From positions 3,403 through 67,402 of the forward strand of contig JAOBJV010000002.1 of NCBI GenBank assembly GCA_025728385.1: a stretch of 64,000 bases of DNA. The letters are read 5' to 3'. The notes beneath the pieces were generated by a model, which made no database searches, was not told where the DNA came from, and saw only the letters and a program-made list of their open reading frames with translations. Below are positions 18,137 through 28,138 of the stretch, piece after piece (position 1 is the stretch's first letter; the number at the start of each line of letters is the position of its first letter). Origin of the DNA: Lightella neohaematopini (GTDB lineage Bacteria > Pseudomonadota > Gammaproteobacteria > Enterobacterales > Enterobacteriaceae). Made by a program: the position numbers and the translations under genes.

Positions 18137-19492
18137 ATGAATATAAATCAAAATGAAGATACTATAGCTGCTATAGCTACTACTCCTGGATATAGTAGTA
18201 TTGGTATTATACGTGTTTCTGGTACTTTAACATATAATATAACAAAAGAAATTTTAGGATTAATTCCAAAAAATAGAAAAGCAAGTTATTTACCATTTAA
18301 GTATAAAAACAATATTATAGATTATGGTATTGCTATTTTATTTAACCATCCTAATTCTTTTACTGGTGAAGATATGTTAGAATTACATTGTCATGGTGGA
18401 CCAGTAATATTAAATACTTTATTAAAATATATTATTTCATTACCTAATATTCGTATAGCTAATCCAGGAGAATTTTCTATGCGTGCTTTTTTAAATAGAA
18501 AAATTGATCTGGTACAAGCTGAATCTATAATTGATTTGATTAACTCTAATTCATTAGAATTTTCTAAAAAATCAATAAATTTATTTCAGGGTAATTTCTC
18601 TTATAAGATTAAAAAATTAATAAGTACTATAGATAATTTATATTCTCATATAGAAGCGATGATTAATTTTCCTGATGATCAACTAGAACAACTATCTAAT
18701 AATACTATTATTTCTAGCTTAAATAATTTAATTAGTACAACAAATAATTTAAATAAACAGGTAAAAGATAATGTCATATTACGTGATGGTATCAAAATAG
18801 TTATTATTGGAAAACCTAATGTTGGAAAATCTAGCTTGTTTAATGCTTTAATTGGATACAATAACGCGATTGTAACCTCATTTCCTGGTACTACTAGAGA
18901 TGTATTAAGATATTGTATAAACTTAGATGGTATAACAATTAATATTAGTGACACAGCAGGAATTCATAATACAAACAATTTTATAGAAAAAATAGGAATT
19001 AAACATTCTTTAAAAGAAATTAAAACAGCTAATCATATATTATTAGTAGTTGATAGCACTACTTGTGAAATTAAAAAATTAAATTATATTTATAATTATT
19101 TTGTTAAAATAGTTAAAGATATACCAATTACTATTATTCGCAATAAAGCTGATCTTAGTCATGAAAGTATTAATATTAATAAGTTAGAAAAATACTATAT
19201 TATAACAATATCAGCTAAATTAAAAGAAGGATTAAATTTAATTTTTAACCATATAAAAGATTTATATACTAAAAATAACTATAAGTTCAACAACATAAAT
19301 AAACATAGATATTTCAATATATTAAATAATGTTATTTTACATTTAAAGCGTAGTAAAGAAAATCATTTATATTATGATATCTTACTAGAAGAATTAAAAT
19401 ATGTTAAATACTATTTAGATAGTATTATTGGTAATGTTTATAATAATGAGTTATTAGATAAAATATTTTCTAAGTTTTGTATTGGTAAATAA
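18137..19492 (+). CDS. mnmE: tRNA uridine-5-carboxymethylaminomethyl modification GTPase MnmE
   Basis: With MnmG it modifies U34 of tRNAs that read NNA/NNG codons. 451 aa (E. coli 454). The N-terminal folate-binding domain opens EDTIAAIATTPGYSSIGIIRVSG and includes FTGEDMLELHCHGGP. The inserted G domain has G1 GKPNVGKSSLFNAL, G2 region PGTTRD, G3 DTAGIH and G4 NKAD. The essential C-terminal cysteine motif CIGK is retained (residues 448-451). It is the last gene of the rpmH unit and converges on ssb after 12 nt. Confidence 0.96.
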   Translation: MNINQNEDTIAAIATTPGYSSIGIIRVSGTLTYNITKEILGLIPKNRKASYLPFKYKNNIIDYGIAILFNHPNSFTGEDMLELHCHGGPVILNTLLKYIISLPNIRIANPGEFSMRAFLNRKIDLVQAESIIDLINSNSLEFSKKSINLFQGNFSYKIKKLISTIDNLYSHIEAMINFPDDQLEQLSNNTIISSLNNLISTTNNLNKQVKDNVILRDGIKIVIIGKPNVGKSSLFNALIGYNNAIVTSFPGTTRDVLRYCINLDGITINISDTAGIHNTNNFIEKIGIKHSLKEIKTANHILLVVDSTTCEIKKLNYIYNYFVKIVKDIPITIIRNKADLSHESININKLEKYYIITISAKLKEGLNLIFNHIKDLYTKNNYKFNNINKHRYFNILNNVILHLKRSKENHLYYDILLEELKYVKYYLDSIIGNVYNNELLDKIFSKFCIGK

Positions 19493-19504
19493 TATTACAA
19501 GATT

Positions 19505-19969
19505 TTAAAAAGGTAAATCATCATCAAAATTTATTGATAAATCCTTATCATTTTTATATGTTTTTACTTCTTCACTATCTATTTTGTTAGATGTATTACT
19601 TTTAATATTATTATTTTTAATTTTATTACGACTACTAATAATATGTAATGTTCCATTAATACCAACTATTATTTCTGTAGTGTAATGATCTATATTATTT
19701 TTGTCTTGCCATTTTCTTGTTTGTAAACTACCTTCTATATAAATTTGTGAACCTTTAATTAAGTATTCTCTTGCTATTTCTGCTATTTTTCCAAAGATAA
19801 CAATTTTATGCCATTCTGTTTTTTCTTTAATTTCTCCTGTTTGTTTATCACGCCATATATCAGATGTAGCTAAACTAATATTAGCTACTATATTACCATT
19901 AGCCATATAACGTATTTCTGGATCATTACCTAAGTAACCTAATAAAATAACTTTATTAACTCCTTTCAT
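19505..19969 (-). CDS. ssb: Single-stranded DNA-binding protein
   Basis: Tetrameric ssDNA-binding protein for replication and repair. 154 aa (E. coli 178). The OB fold (residues 1-110) begins GVNKVILLGYLGNDPEIRYM, has EWHKIVIFGKIAEIAREYL and GSQIYIEGSLQTRKWQD. The middle linker is shortened to a short Asn/Lys-rich stretch. The acidic partner-binding tip DDDLPF is kept exactly, so docking of Pol III chi and other partners is probably retained. It lies 33 nt downstream of dnaB; in E. coli uvrA and others lie between. Confidence 0.95.
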   Translation of the reverse strand: MKGVNKVILLGYLGNDPEIRYMANGNIVANISLATSDIWRDKQTGEIKEKTEWHKIVIFGKIAEIAREYLIKGSQIYIEGSLQTRKWQDKNNIDHYTTEIIVGINGTLHIISSRNKIKNNNIKSNTSNKIDSEEVKTYKNDKDLSINFDDDLPF

Positions 19970-20002
19970 ATATTTTCCTATCTATAATTAATATTTTATT
20001 TT

Positions 20003-21400
20003 TTAATATACGTAATTGTAATCAGAATAATTATCAAATCTAGACCAATGTCCATTAAACATTAATTTAATAGTACCAATTGGACCGTTTCTTTGTTTAC
20101 CTATAATAATTTCAGCAATACCCTTCATACTATTATCATTATAAACTTCATCACGATATATAAACATAATTAAATCAGCGTCTTGTTCTATAGAACCTGA
20201 TTCTCTTAAATCTGAATTTAATGGTCTTTTATCAGCACGTTGTTCTAAACTTCTATTAAGTTGTGATAAAGCTATAATTGGTATTTTTAATTCTTTAGCT
20301 AAAGATTTTAATGATCTAGAAATTTCTGCTATTTCTAATGTACGACTTTCAGCTAAATATGGAACTCTAATTAGCTGTAAATAGTCAATCATAATTACAC
20401 TTAATCCTTGGTGTTCTTTATATACACGACGTGCACGAGCTCTTATTTCAGTTGGGGTTAATCTAGAAGAATCATCAATATATATATTTTTTTTACTTAG
20501 TAAAATTTTTATAGTATTAGAAATTTTAGTCCAATCATGATCATTTAATTGACCGGTACGAATTTTGCTTTGCTCTACACGTGATAATGATGCTAGCATT
20601 CTTATCATAATTTGTTCACCTGGCATTTCTAAACTAAAAATTAAAACAGGTTTATCTTCTGACATAGCTATATTTTCGCATAAATTAATTGCAAATGTAG
20701 TCTTACCCATTGAAGGTCTAGCTGCTATAATAATTAATTCTGATTTTTGTAATCCAGCAGTTTTAATATCTAAATCCTTATATCCACTAGATATTCCAGT
20801 AATACTACTATTTGGTTTTTTATATAATTGTTCAATTTTATTTATTGTATGTTCTAAAATATTTTCGATATTTTTTAAATTATTATTTGTATTTGTTCTA
20901 TTTTCAGAAATTTGAAAAATTAATGATTCAGCTAAATCTAATAAATCTGAACTACTACGACCATTAGGATAATAACTAGCATCTGCTATTTCATTTGCAA
21001 CATTAATTAATTCTCTTACTATAGCATATTCTTTTATTATAGTTGCGTAAGAAATTATATTTATAATACTAGGTGTATTTTTTGATAATTCAGCTAGGTA
21101 TGCACAACCTCCAATAACATCTAATTTATTTTTTTGTTCTAATGATTGTGATAAAATAACTAAGTCAACTGGTTTACCATTATTTAATAAATTTTGTATT
21201 TCACAAAAAATTATACGATGGATATTACTATAAAAATCATTACTACTAATTATAGTAATAACATCATCTAAACGTTTGTTGTCTAATATTAGACTACCCA
21301 ATAATGATTGTTCTGCTTCTATAGAATATGGTAATGATTTATAATATTTATGATTATTATCAAATAATTTATTATTGGTTAAGTTCTTATTTAATGACAT
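20003..21400 (-). CDS. dnaB: Replicative DNA helicase DnaB
   Basis: Hexameric helicase that unwinds the fork 5' to 3'. 465 aa (E. coli 471). The N-terminal domain starts at PYSIEAEQSLLGSLIL. The RecA-like motor has Walker A ARPSMGKTTFAINLCE (about residue 226), the Walker B region VIMIDYLQLI, the SRSLKSLAKELKIPI block, LSQLNRSLEQRADKRP and SDLRESGSIEQDADLI. It is complete. Its presence without dnaA at the origin locus means that helicase loading must be started in some other way. Confidence 0.96.
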   Translation of the reverse strand: MSLNKNLTNNKLFDNNHKYYKSLPYSIEAEQSLLGSLILDNKRLDDVITIISSNDFYSNIHRIIFCEIQNLLNNGKPVDLVILSQSLEQKNKLDVIGGCAYLAELSKNTPSIINIISYATIIKEYAIVRELINVANEIADASYYPNGRSSSDLLDLAESLIFQISENRTNTNNNLKNIENILEHTINKIEQLYKKPNSSITGISSGYKDLDIKTAGLQKSELIIIAARPSMGKTTFAINLCENIAMSEDKPVLIFSLEMPGEQIMIRMLASLSRVEQSKIRTGQLNDHDWTKISNTIKILLSKKNIYIDDSSRLTPTEIRARARRVYKEHQGLSVIMIDYLQLIRVPYLAESRTLEIAEISRSLKSLAKELKIPIIALSQLNRSLEQRADKRPLNSDLRESGSIEQDADLIMFIYRDEVYNDNSMKGIAEIIIGKQRNGPIGTIKLMFNGHWSRFDNYSDYNYVY

Positions 21401-21613
21401 ATTTAGATATATAACCGTATTAATTTAATATAACTGTATTAAATTAATAGCCATAATAAAATAAATATTAAATATTATCAATATCTAAATAAATAGATTG
21501 TATTTTTTAAAATAAATTATATTATATAAATAATAATTATTTATATCTTAAAACATAAATATAATTTTTAGTTGTATTTATAATAAAATAGATAATTATT
21601 GAGGATAATTATT

Positions 21614-23932
21614 ATGTATTTTTGGAAGAATATATTTTTCTTATGTATATCTTTTATATGTAAAAAAATTCTGAATATTAGAACATATCAAAATAATTTA
21701 CTTAATATAAACAATAAAGTTAATAATCGGTTAATTTATTTAGTATTAACTAATTCCAAGTTTTATTTAATATTATTATATATTCAATGTAGAAGATGTA
21801 ATTTACCTAACCCATTAGATGATGTATTAACTAATAGTAATAAAAAAATATCTAGATATTTTTGCGTAAAAGAAAAAGGAAATTATTTTAAATATATGTA
21901 TTATGGTAAAAACATTAATAAATTTAATAATTATTTAAATTTAGTTATTAACTATCATAGCAGCATTACAATTATTTTAGTAACAATAATTAATAATAAG
22001 AAAAGATTATTTTTTTATAAAAATTCTTACTTTTTTATAAATAATTTAGTTAACTTTTTTATAAAAATTGCTAATTTTTTATGGATAAAAAAAGATAATA
22101 TAGTGTATTTTTCAAAACCAATATCATCTTTTTGTATTTATAATAAATTAAATAATATTACATTAAGTAATACTAATAAAATATTAAGAATAATTAATCT
22201 TTATTTTATAAGACAAAAAACTATAATAGTTGGATCAAATAATTTTAATATGTATGATATTAATAATATTATTTATAATATAAAACAATATGTAAAAAAT
22301 AATAAAATAAATAGATTAGTTTTTAGTAAGAAAAATATTATTAAATTATTTAAAGAAATATCAGCTAATTTTTCTTATGAAGCATTTAATTTATGTAATA
22401 ATTTATTCCAATTCTTCTTTAAAAAGATACATCATACTTTAAAAGTACATAACATAAATAGGGTTAGATTAATTGCTGAAAAAAAACATAAAATCATTTA
22501 CATTCCATGTCATCGTAGTCATATGGATTATATTATTATTTCTTATATATTATATTGTAATGCATTATTACCTCCATTTATTGCTGCTGGAATAAATTTG
22601 AATTTTTGGTTAATTGGAAATTTAGCTAGATTATTAGGAGCATTTTTTATAAGACGTAATTTTAAAAACAGTAAATTATATTCTATTGTTTTTCGTGAAT
22701 ACTTTAATCAACTATTAAGTAATGATGATACTATAGAATATTTTATAGAAGGTAGCAGATCACGTACTGGAAAATTACTAACACCTAAAACTGGTTTATT
22801 AAATATAATTATAAAATATGTATTAAATAATATACATAGGCCAATTACTATTATTCCAATACATATTAGTTATACAAAAGTTATAGAAATAGATTATTAT
22901 AATGCAGAAATAAGTAATAATATAAATAAAAAAGGTTATATTTTATTTTTATTTGAACAGATAAAAAATGTTTATAATATAAACACTACTTATATTAATT
23001 TTGGTCAACCAATAAATATAAATAAAATAATAAAGAAAACTTATTATCTAAGAACTAATAAAAAATATATTACGACACTAGTAAATAATATTGCCTATAA
23101 TATTATGAGTAAAATTAATAGCGCTGTAATAATTGACATATCTAGTTTATGTCTTACAATTTTATTAGATTCTAAGAATTATACATTAACAAGAACACAA
23201 TTATTTAAACAATTATTGTGTTATTTGAACTTATTAGATCGAGTTTCATATTTACCTGATCTAATAATTAGAAATTTTGATAATAAAAAATATTGGCTAA
23301 AAATTTTTTTAGATAAAAATAAAAATATTATTTATAATCGTGATACTCATTCGGTATCTTTAATTAAAGATAATATTTATAATATAAAATATTACAAGAA
23401 TAGTATACAACATGTATTAATTCTACCAGCATTAATTGCTAACATTATATATACTAATTCTAGTATTAAAAGAACAAAACTAGTATATTTAATTAATTAC
23501 ATTTATCCAATAGTAAAATTAGATTTCTTTATTAATATTCATACATTAGAATTAAAATTATTAATTAATAAAACTGTAAATGAGTTTATTAGACAACATT
23601 TACTATTAGATAGTAATAATAAATTATTTTTAACTAAACATTATAAAGTAATGAAATTGTTAGCTAATAGTATTTATAAAGTATTGTTACGTTATATAAT
23701 AATATGTATATTATTAATTAATAATATTGAATTAAAATTTATAAATTTAATAAATAATTGGGATAAAATACAAAATAAGTTAAATATTACACGGGATATA
23801 TATAATATATTTGATAATATATCATTTAATAATATTGCATTAATTTTTCGATCAGAATATCCCTATAAAGATAATATAAATATTATTAAAATAAATAAAT
23901 TATATAATATTTTTAAAAAACTTATTACATAA
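21614..23932 (+). CDS. plsB: Glycerol-3-phosphate acyltransferase PlsB
   Basis: Membrane-bound enzyme for the first acylation in phospholipid synthesis. The ATG at 21614 has GAGGA 8 nt upstream and gives 772 aa (E. coli 807); a TTG at 21599 would add five residues and lies on the Shine-Dalgarno itself. The acyltransferase motifs are intact: I HRSHMDY (HX4D), II GAFFIRRNF, III EYFIEGSRSRTGK, IV PITIIPIHISYTKVIE. The N-terminal third and C-terminal third are heavily drifted towards Ile/Asn/Lys but show no stops. It converges on the ubiA fossil, as plsB and ubiA converge in E. coli. Confidence 0.93.
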   Translation: MYFWKNIFFLCISFICKKILNIRTYQNNLLNINNKVNNRLIYLVLTNSKFYLILLYIQCRRCNLPNPLDDVLTNSNKKISRYFCVKEKGNYFKYMYYGKNINKFNNYLNLVINYHSSITIILVTIINNKKRLFFYKNSYFFINNLVNFFIKIANFLWIKKDNIVYFSKPISSFCIYNKLNNITLSNTNKILRIINLYFIRQKTIIVGSNNFNMYDINNIIYNIKQYVKNNKINRLVFSKKNIIKLFKEISANFSYEAFNLCNNLFQFFFKKIHHTLKVHNINRVRLIAEKKHKIIYIPCHRSHMDYIIISYILYCNALLPPFIAAGINLNFWLIGNLARLLGAFFIRRNFKNSKLYSIVFREYFNQLLSNDDTIEYFIEGSRSRTGKLLTPKTGLLNIIIKYVLNNIHRPITIIPIHISYTKVIEIDYYNAEISNNINKKGYILFLFEQIKNVYNINTTYINFGQPININKIIKKTYYLRTNKKYITTLVNNIAYNIMSKINSAVIIDISSLCLTILLDSKNYTLTRTQLFKQLLCYLNLLDRVSYLPDLIIRNFDNKKYWLKIFLDKNKNIIYNRDTHSVSLIKDNIYNIKYYKNSIQHVLILPALIANIIYTNSSIKRTKLVYLINYIYPIVKLDFFINIHTLELKLLINKTVNEFIRQHLLLDSNNKLFLTKHYKVMKLLANSIYKVLLRYIIICILLINNIELKFINLINNWDKIQNKLNITRDIYNIFDNISFNNIALIFRSEYPYKDNINIIKINKLYNIFKKLIT

Positions 23933-23934
23933 TC

Positions 23935-24766
23935 TTGTAGTATTAGTTTTACTAATATTAATAAACCAATATAGTTTTTAATTATAAAAGCTTTATAATA
24001 ATTATTTATTTTGTACGAATTAATTCATATTAATAAAATATAATACTAATTATTAGAATACTAATTAATAATGCATACTTATTAATATATAAATTTAATT
24101 AGCAATAATAAAATAATTATAACTTGTAGTATAATAAATGTTTTTGATGTATTAAATAACATAACAATGAATTTAATTTCTAATTTAACATCATCATCTT
24201 CATTAATTAGAATATAAGTATCATCATATAGTAATACTTATACTATGTTGGTAAAAAATTAACCAACAAATTATATTATAACTACTATATAATGATATGT
24301 AATAAGAATTAGTAAACTAAAAGCTATAATCTAACCTTAACTAAGGTAAATATATCTCTTTAAAAAAAGATAAATAATTATCATTATAAAATAGATAACC
24401 TTGTAATATTTTTATCTAAAACTAATATCAAAAATAGCTATGACTAATAATAAAATAAAAATTAATGAAATATATCTAATTTTTATTTTACTAGTTGATA
24501 ATAGCTGATTTTTAGTACGTATTATAAAATAGTTAAACTTATAATTTACACAATTATTAATGACGCATCACGGCTAATCAGTTATAAATACTTCTAATAT
24601 AAAATTGCAGTATTACTAAAATTAGAAAAATTACTATCTTTTGTTAACCATAATGACCATAATATTGGCTACATATAGTAATAGGTAATAATCTAGTTGG
24701 TTGATGGATACGTATTAAAACACCATAAAGTAAAATTTTATTTTTAAATTTATTAATAAAATTCAT
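23935..24766 (-). pseudogene. ubiA: ubiA pseudogene (4-hydroxybenzoate octaprenyltransferase)
   Basis: The 840-nt gap between plsB and aroE holds no open gene, but the leftward strand decodes into a broken UbiA from end to end. The start at 24766 gives NKILLYGVLIRIHQPTRLL, against NKLLAFHRLMRTDKPIGAL, up to a stop at 24644-24646. After a frameshift (between 24644 and 24540) one frame gives RTKNQLLSTSKIK (RTANRPLPSGAVT), KRYIYLS, then YDDTYILINEDDDVK (YDTQYAMVDRDDDVK), and finally YKAFIIKNYIGLL (FKAFMNNNYVGLV) at 23998-23960. At least six in-frame stops interrupt it. The first Asp-rich motif falls at the frameshift and is lost; the second (DDDVK) survives. The location beside plsB matches E. 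coli. Function is certainly lost. Confidence 0.88.
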
Positions 24767-24771
24767 GATTT

Positions 24772-25584
24772 TTATTTAATAAAATATTTTAATACTAATG
24801 ATACTGGAGGATAAATCCCATGCCATAAAAAAAATGAATATGCAGCTTGATAAATTAGCATACCAATACCATCATAATAGTTAATTTTTTCTTTACGACG
24901 TTTTAACAATACAGATTCATAATTACTATGATAGTATAAATCATAAAATTTAGCAGTTTTTCTAGTAATAGTTGATAATCTAATTTTATTAAGATCTAAT
25001 ACAACTGGAGTAGCATTAATAATTAAATCATAATTATACTTGTTAGTGTACTGTATTGGTAATAATATAATATTACATGTTTGATCTAATTGTTTATAGA
25101 AATTATATAAATTTATTGCTCTATTAATACTTCTATTAGTAATAAATATTTTACATCCATAAGATAACAAAAACATTACTATAATTTTAGCTACTCCACC
25201 AGCTCCAATTAATAATATATTACTATTATATTCTAATAATCTTAGTCTTATTAAATCATTTATTAATCCAATACCATCAGTATTATCACCAAATAATGTT
25301 CCGTCTTTTTGTTTTTTTATTGTATTTACTACTTTAGTGACATTACTAATATAACTAGTATTGTTGCATAATTTAATTGCATATTCTTTAAATGGAGCAG
25401 TAATATTTATTCCTAATCCTCCGTTAGCAAAAAATTTATTTATTATCATACTAAAATTATCTTCTGACACTAGTATTTTTATATATTTACTAGACTTAAT
25501 ATTTGTTAGTGATGCAAAAATACTATATATTAATGGAGATTTACTATGTTTTATTGGATTACCTAATACAGCAAAATTACACAT
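24772..25584 (-). CDS. aroE: Shikimate dehydrogenase (NADP+)
   Basis: Reduces 3-dehydroshikimate to shikimate with NADPH. The ATG at 25584 gives 270 aa (E. coli 272) and aligns exactly with the E. coli start (MCNFAVLGNP / METYAVFGNP). A GTG at 25596 would overlap tsaC by 8 nt. The substrate pocket SKSP, the catalytic lysine in NITAPFKEYA and aspartate in GDNTDGIGL are present, as is the nucleotide-binding GAGGVAK and the late GIGMLIYQAAYSFFLWHG. It follows tsaC by 4 nt, as in the E. coli cluster. Confidence 0.95.
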   Translation of the reverse strand: MCNFAVLGNPIKHSKSPLIYSIFASLTNIKSSKYIKILVSEDNFSMIINKFFANGGLGINITAPFKEYAIKLCNNTSYISNVTKVVNTIKKQKDGTLFGDNTDGIGLINDLIRLRLLEYNSNILLIGAGGVAKIIVMFLLSYGCKIFITNRSINRAINLYNFYKQLDQTCNIILLPIQYTNKYNYDLIINATPVVLDLNKIRLSTITRKTAKFYDLYYHSNYESVLLKRRKEKINYYDGIGMLIYQAAYSFFLWHGIYPPVSLVLKYFIK

Positions 25585-25588
25585 TTTA

Positions 25589-26140
25589 TCAACCACGAAT
25601 AACAGTATTACTTATAGCATCATAAATTTTAGTAGGAGATAGTAATTTACCAACATTATAATTCATAATCACTACTTTTGACCCAAATAATTTATATACT
25701 TCATTTACGGTACGAGCTGGTAATTGCTGGCTAATATTAGCACTAGTAGATACTATTGCCTTACCAAATTTTTGACAAATTAATTTAATAGGTAAAAAAT
25801 TACTTATACGTACTACTAATTTAGTATATTTACCAGTTAACCAAACTGGAGTACTATTATTAACTGGTAATGCCCAACTTATTGGTCCTGGCCAACTAGA
25901 AAATAATTTTTTTCGTATGTCAATAGTTATTTTTGTTTCATCAATATATTTTTTTATTTGTTTATAATGTGAAGCTACTAATATTAATCCTTTTTCAACT
26001 GGCCTATTTTTTAATGCTAATATTTTTTTTACTGTTATTTCATAATCAGGATCACACCCTAATCCAAATACTGATTCAGTAGGATAAGCAATTATTTTTT
26101 TGTTTTTTAATGCTATTACTATTTTATTTAATTCAGTCAT
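25589..26140 (-). CDS. tsaC: Threonylcarbamoyl-AMP synthase TsaC (YrdC)
   Basis: Makes threonylcarbamoyl-adenylate for the universal t6A37 modification of ANN-decoding tRNAs. 183 aa (E. coli 190). The YrdC fold is seen through IIAYPTESVFGLGCDPD near the N-terminus, LKNRPVEKGLILVA (the KRP/K-rich active-site region), WPGPISWALP and IVSTSANISQQ. It is followed by aroE with a 4-nt gap. The E. coli neighbours yrdD, smg and dprA have been deleted, leaving 113 nt to the divergent def gene, which should hold both promoters. Confidence 0.95.
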   Translation of the reverse strand: MTELNKIVIALKNKKIIAYPTESVFGLGCDPDYEITVKKILALKNRPVEKGLILVASHYKQIKKYIDETKITIDIRKKLFSSWPGPISWALPVNNSTPVWLTGKYTKLVVRISNFLPIKLICQKFGKAIVSTSANISQQLPARTVNEVYKLFGSKVVIMNYNVGKLLSPTKIYDAISNTVIRG

Positions 26141-26253
26141 ATTAATAAACTAAATATAATTAATATATTTACTATAATATAATTTTTAGTAGATAAATAC
26201 GATTAATTATTATATTATATTATTAACATTAAATAAAAGACAATATTAAAATT

Positions 26254-26745
26254 ATGTCTAGATTAAAAATATTATATTATCCCAATAGAAAATTAAAACA
26301 AAAAGCTAATTTAGTTTCTAATATAGATTATAATATTAACAAAACTATTAATGATATGTTTGAAACAATGTACTTTGCTAAAGGTATAGGATTAGCTGCA
26401 ACACAAGTTAACATAAATAAATGCATTATTGTTATTGATATTTCTAAAAAACATAATCAACAGTTAATTTTAATAAATCCTAAAATTATTAAAAGAATTG
26501 GTAAAATTATTGTAGAAGAAGGTTGTTTATCTATACCAAATGTTAGTGCTCCAATTATAAGATCAGAAAAAATAATATTACAGTCATTAGACTGTTATGG
26601 TAAATTATTTGAATTACAAGCAGAATCATTATTATCAGTTTGTATTCAGCATGAGATTGACCATTTAAATGGATTATTATTCATAGATAGATTATCATTA
26701 TCTAAACAAAATTATATAAAAAATATTATAAATAGTAATTTATAA
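26254..26745 (+). CDS. def: Peptide deformylase
   Basis: Metal-dependent hydrolase that removes the N-formyl group from nascent chains. 163 aa (E. coli 169). All three signature motifs are present: GIGLAATQV (motif 1), EEGCLSIP with the metal-binding cysteine (motif 2), and QHEIDHLNG with the two histidines and catalytic glutamate (motif 3). It precedes fmt by 11 nt in the conserved def-fmt pair. Confidence 0.97.
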   Translation: MSRLKILYYPNRKLKQKANLVSNIDYNINKTINDMFETMYFAKGIGLAATQVNINKCIIVIDISKKHNQQLILINPKIIKRIGKIIVEEGCLSIPNVSAPIIRSEKIILQSLDCYGKLFELQAESLLSVCIQHEIDHLNGLLFIDRLSLSKQNYIKNIINSNL

Positions 26746-26756
26746 TTTATTTTAAT

Positions 26757-27713
26757 ATGCAAAAAAATTTACGTATTGTATTTATTGGTTCTTCTATTTT
26801 TTCTTTATATCATTTAATAAAATTGATTAAGAAAAAATATTGTGTAATTTTAATAATTACTAAACCTAAACCTAAATCTTCTAAAAGAAATAAAAAAAAT
26901 TTGTCAAATTTAATTAACAAAATTTCAGTTAAATATAATATACCAGTATTATGGTCTAAATCATTAGATGATATACAAATAACATTATCAAAATTAATAA
27001 TTGATTTAATTATTATTGCTTCTTATGGAAGAAAATTATCAGAATCTATATTAAATATACCTAGATTTGGTTGTTTAAATATTCATGGTTCATTATTACC
27101 TAGATGGCGTGGAGCAGCACCAATTCAGAGAGCTATATATTATGGTGATTGTATTACTGGTGTTACTATTATGAGAATAAATAGTTATTTAGATGCTGGT
27201 AAAATTATATATCAAAAAATTTGTGTAATAAAAAAATACGATAATAACATTACTCTATGTAAAAAATTAGCTAAAATGGGTTCTACAATTTTAATTAAAT
27301 TATTAAAAACTAATTTATTTGATAATAGTGTGTCACAAAATAATATTGGTATAACATATGCAAAAAAATTAACTAAACAAGAAGCAAAAATTAATTGGTC
27401 TTTATCAAATACTAAATTAGTAAATATGATTAATGCGTTTAATCCTTGGCCAATGGCTTTTTTTTACTATCAAGATAATGTAATTAAAATTATAAGTGCT
27501 ATAGCAAGTAATTATTATACTAAAAAAAATCCAGGAACAGTAATACATTACAATAAATGGGGGATATATATTACTACTGGTTATGGAATTATAATTCTTA
27601 CATCAATAAAAATAATTAGTAAAAATAAAAAAGTTATCATCGTAAATAGTATTAATAATAATATTTTACTAATTGCTAGTAAATTGTTTACAATAAATAC
27701 TATCTTAGTATAA
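26757..27713 (+). CDS. fmt: Methionyl-tRNA formyltransferase
   Basis: Formylates initiator Met-tRNA using 10-formyl-tetrahydrofolate, so it depends on a folate supply. 318 aa (E. coli 315). The N-terminal Rossmann start LRIVFIGSSIFSLYHL is followed by the catalytic block NIHGSLLPRWRGAAPIQRAI and then GVTIMRINSYLDAGKI. The C-terminal OB-like domain starts after INWSLSN and is divergent. It converges on rplQ with only 5 nt between stop codons; rsmB and trkA, next in E. coli, are gone. Confidence 0.95.
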   Translation: MQKNLRIVFIGSSIFSLYHLIKLIKKKYCVILIITKPKPKSSKRNKKNLSNLINKISVKYNIPVLWSKSLDDIQITLSKLIIDLIIIASYGRKLSESILNIPRFGCLNIHGSLLPRWRGAAPIQRAIYYGDCITGVTIMRINSYLDAGKIIYQKICVIKKYDNNITLCKKLAKMGSTILIKLLKTNLFDNSVSQNNIGITYAKKLTKQEAKINWSLSNTKLVNMINAFNPWPMAFFYYQDNVIKIISAIASNYYTKKNPGTVIHYNKWGIYITTGYGIIILTSIKIISKNKKVIIVNSINNNILLIASKLFTINTILV

Positions 27714-27718
27714 ATGAT

Positions 27719-28087
27719 TTACTTTTTATTTCTTAATACAAACTCAATATAAGCCATAGGAGCATTATCTCCATAGCGATAACCGCATTTTAAAATCCTA
27801 GTATAACCACCATTACAATAATTAATAAAACGTGGAGCTATTTCGTTAAATAATTTTTTTATTATTTTATTATTATGTATTTTAGTGAATACTTGCCTTC
27901 TATTGTGTATATTATTTATTTTTGCTTTTGTGATCAATGGTTCGATAAAACGACGTAATTCTTTAGCTTTAGGTAAAGTAGTTTTAATAATTTCATAATT
28001 GATTAATGATTGTGCCAAATTATATAACATTGCTAATTTATGACTATTACTACGATTAAATTTTTTACCTATTTTACGATGACGCAT
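27719..28087 (-). CDS. rplQ: 50S ribosomal protein L17
   Basis: Large-subunit protein near the exit tunnel. 122 aa (E. coli 127). It begins MRHRKIGKKFNRSNSHKLAML, has the conserved TLPKAKELRRFIEPLIT, and GGYTRILKCGYRYGDNAPMAYIEF near the end. It is last in the alpha operon, 51 nt after rpoA. Because it abuts the fmt stop, no terminator fits in the gap and its transcript probably runs into fmt antisense. Confidence 0.96.
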   Translation of the reverse strand: MRHRKIGKKFNRSNSHKLAMLYNLAQSLINYEIIKTTLPKAKELRRFIEPLITKAKINNIHNRRQVFTKIHNNKIIKKLFNEIAPRFINYCNGGYTRILKCGYRYGDNAPMAYIEFVLRNKK

Positions 28088-28138
28088 TATCTATTTTCTC
28101 CTAAATAATGATTTAGTTTAAAAATTACTAATTTTAAA

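Noticed and set aside
21401..21613. Possible small gene between dnaB and plsB
   Set aside because: All frames are interrupted and the sequence is almost pure A/T; it is best seen as the divergent promoter region of dnaB and plsB.
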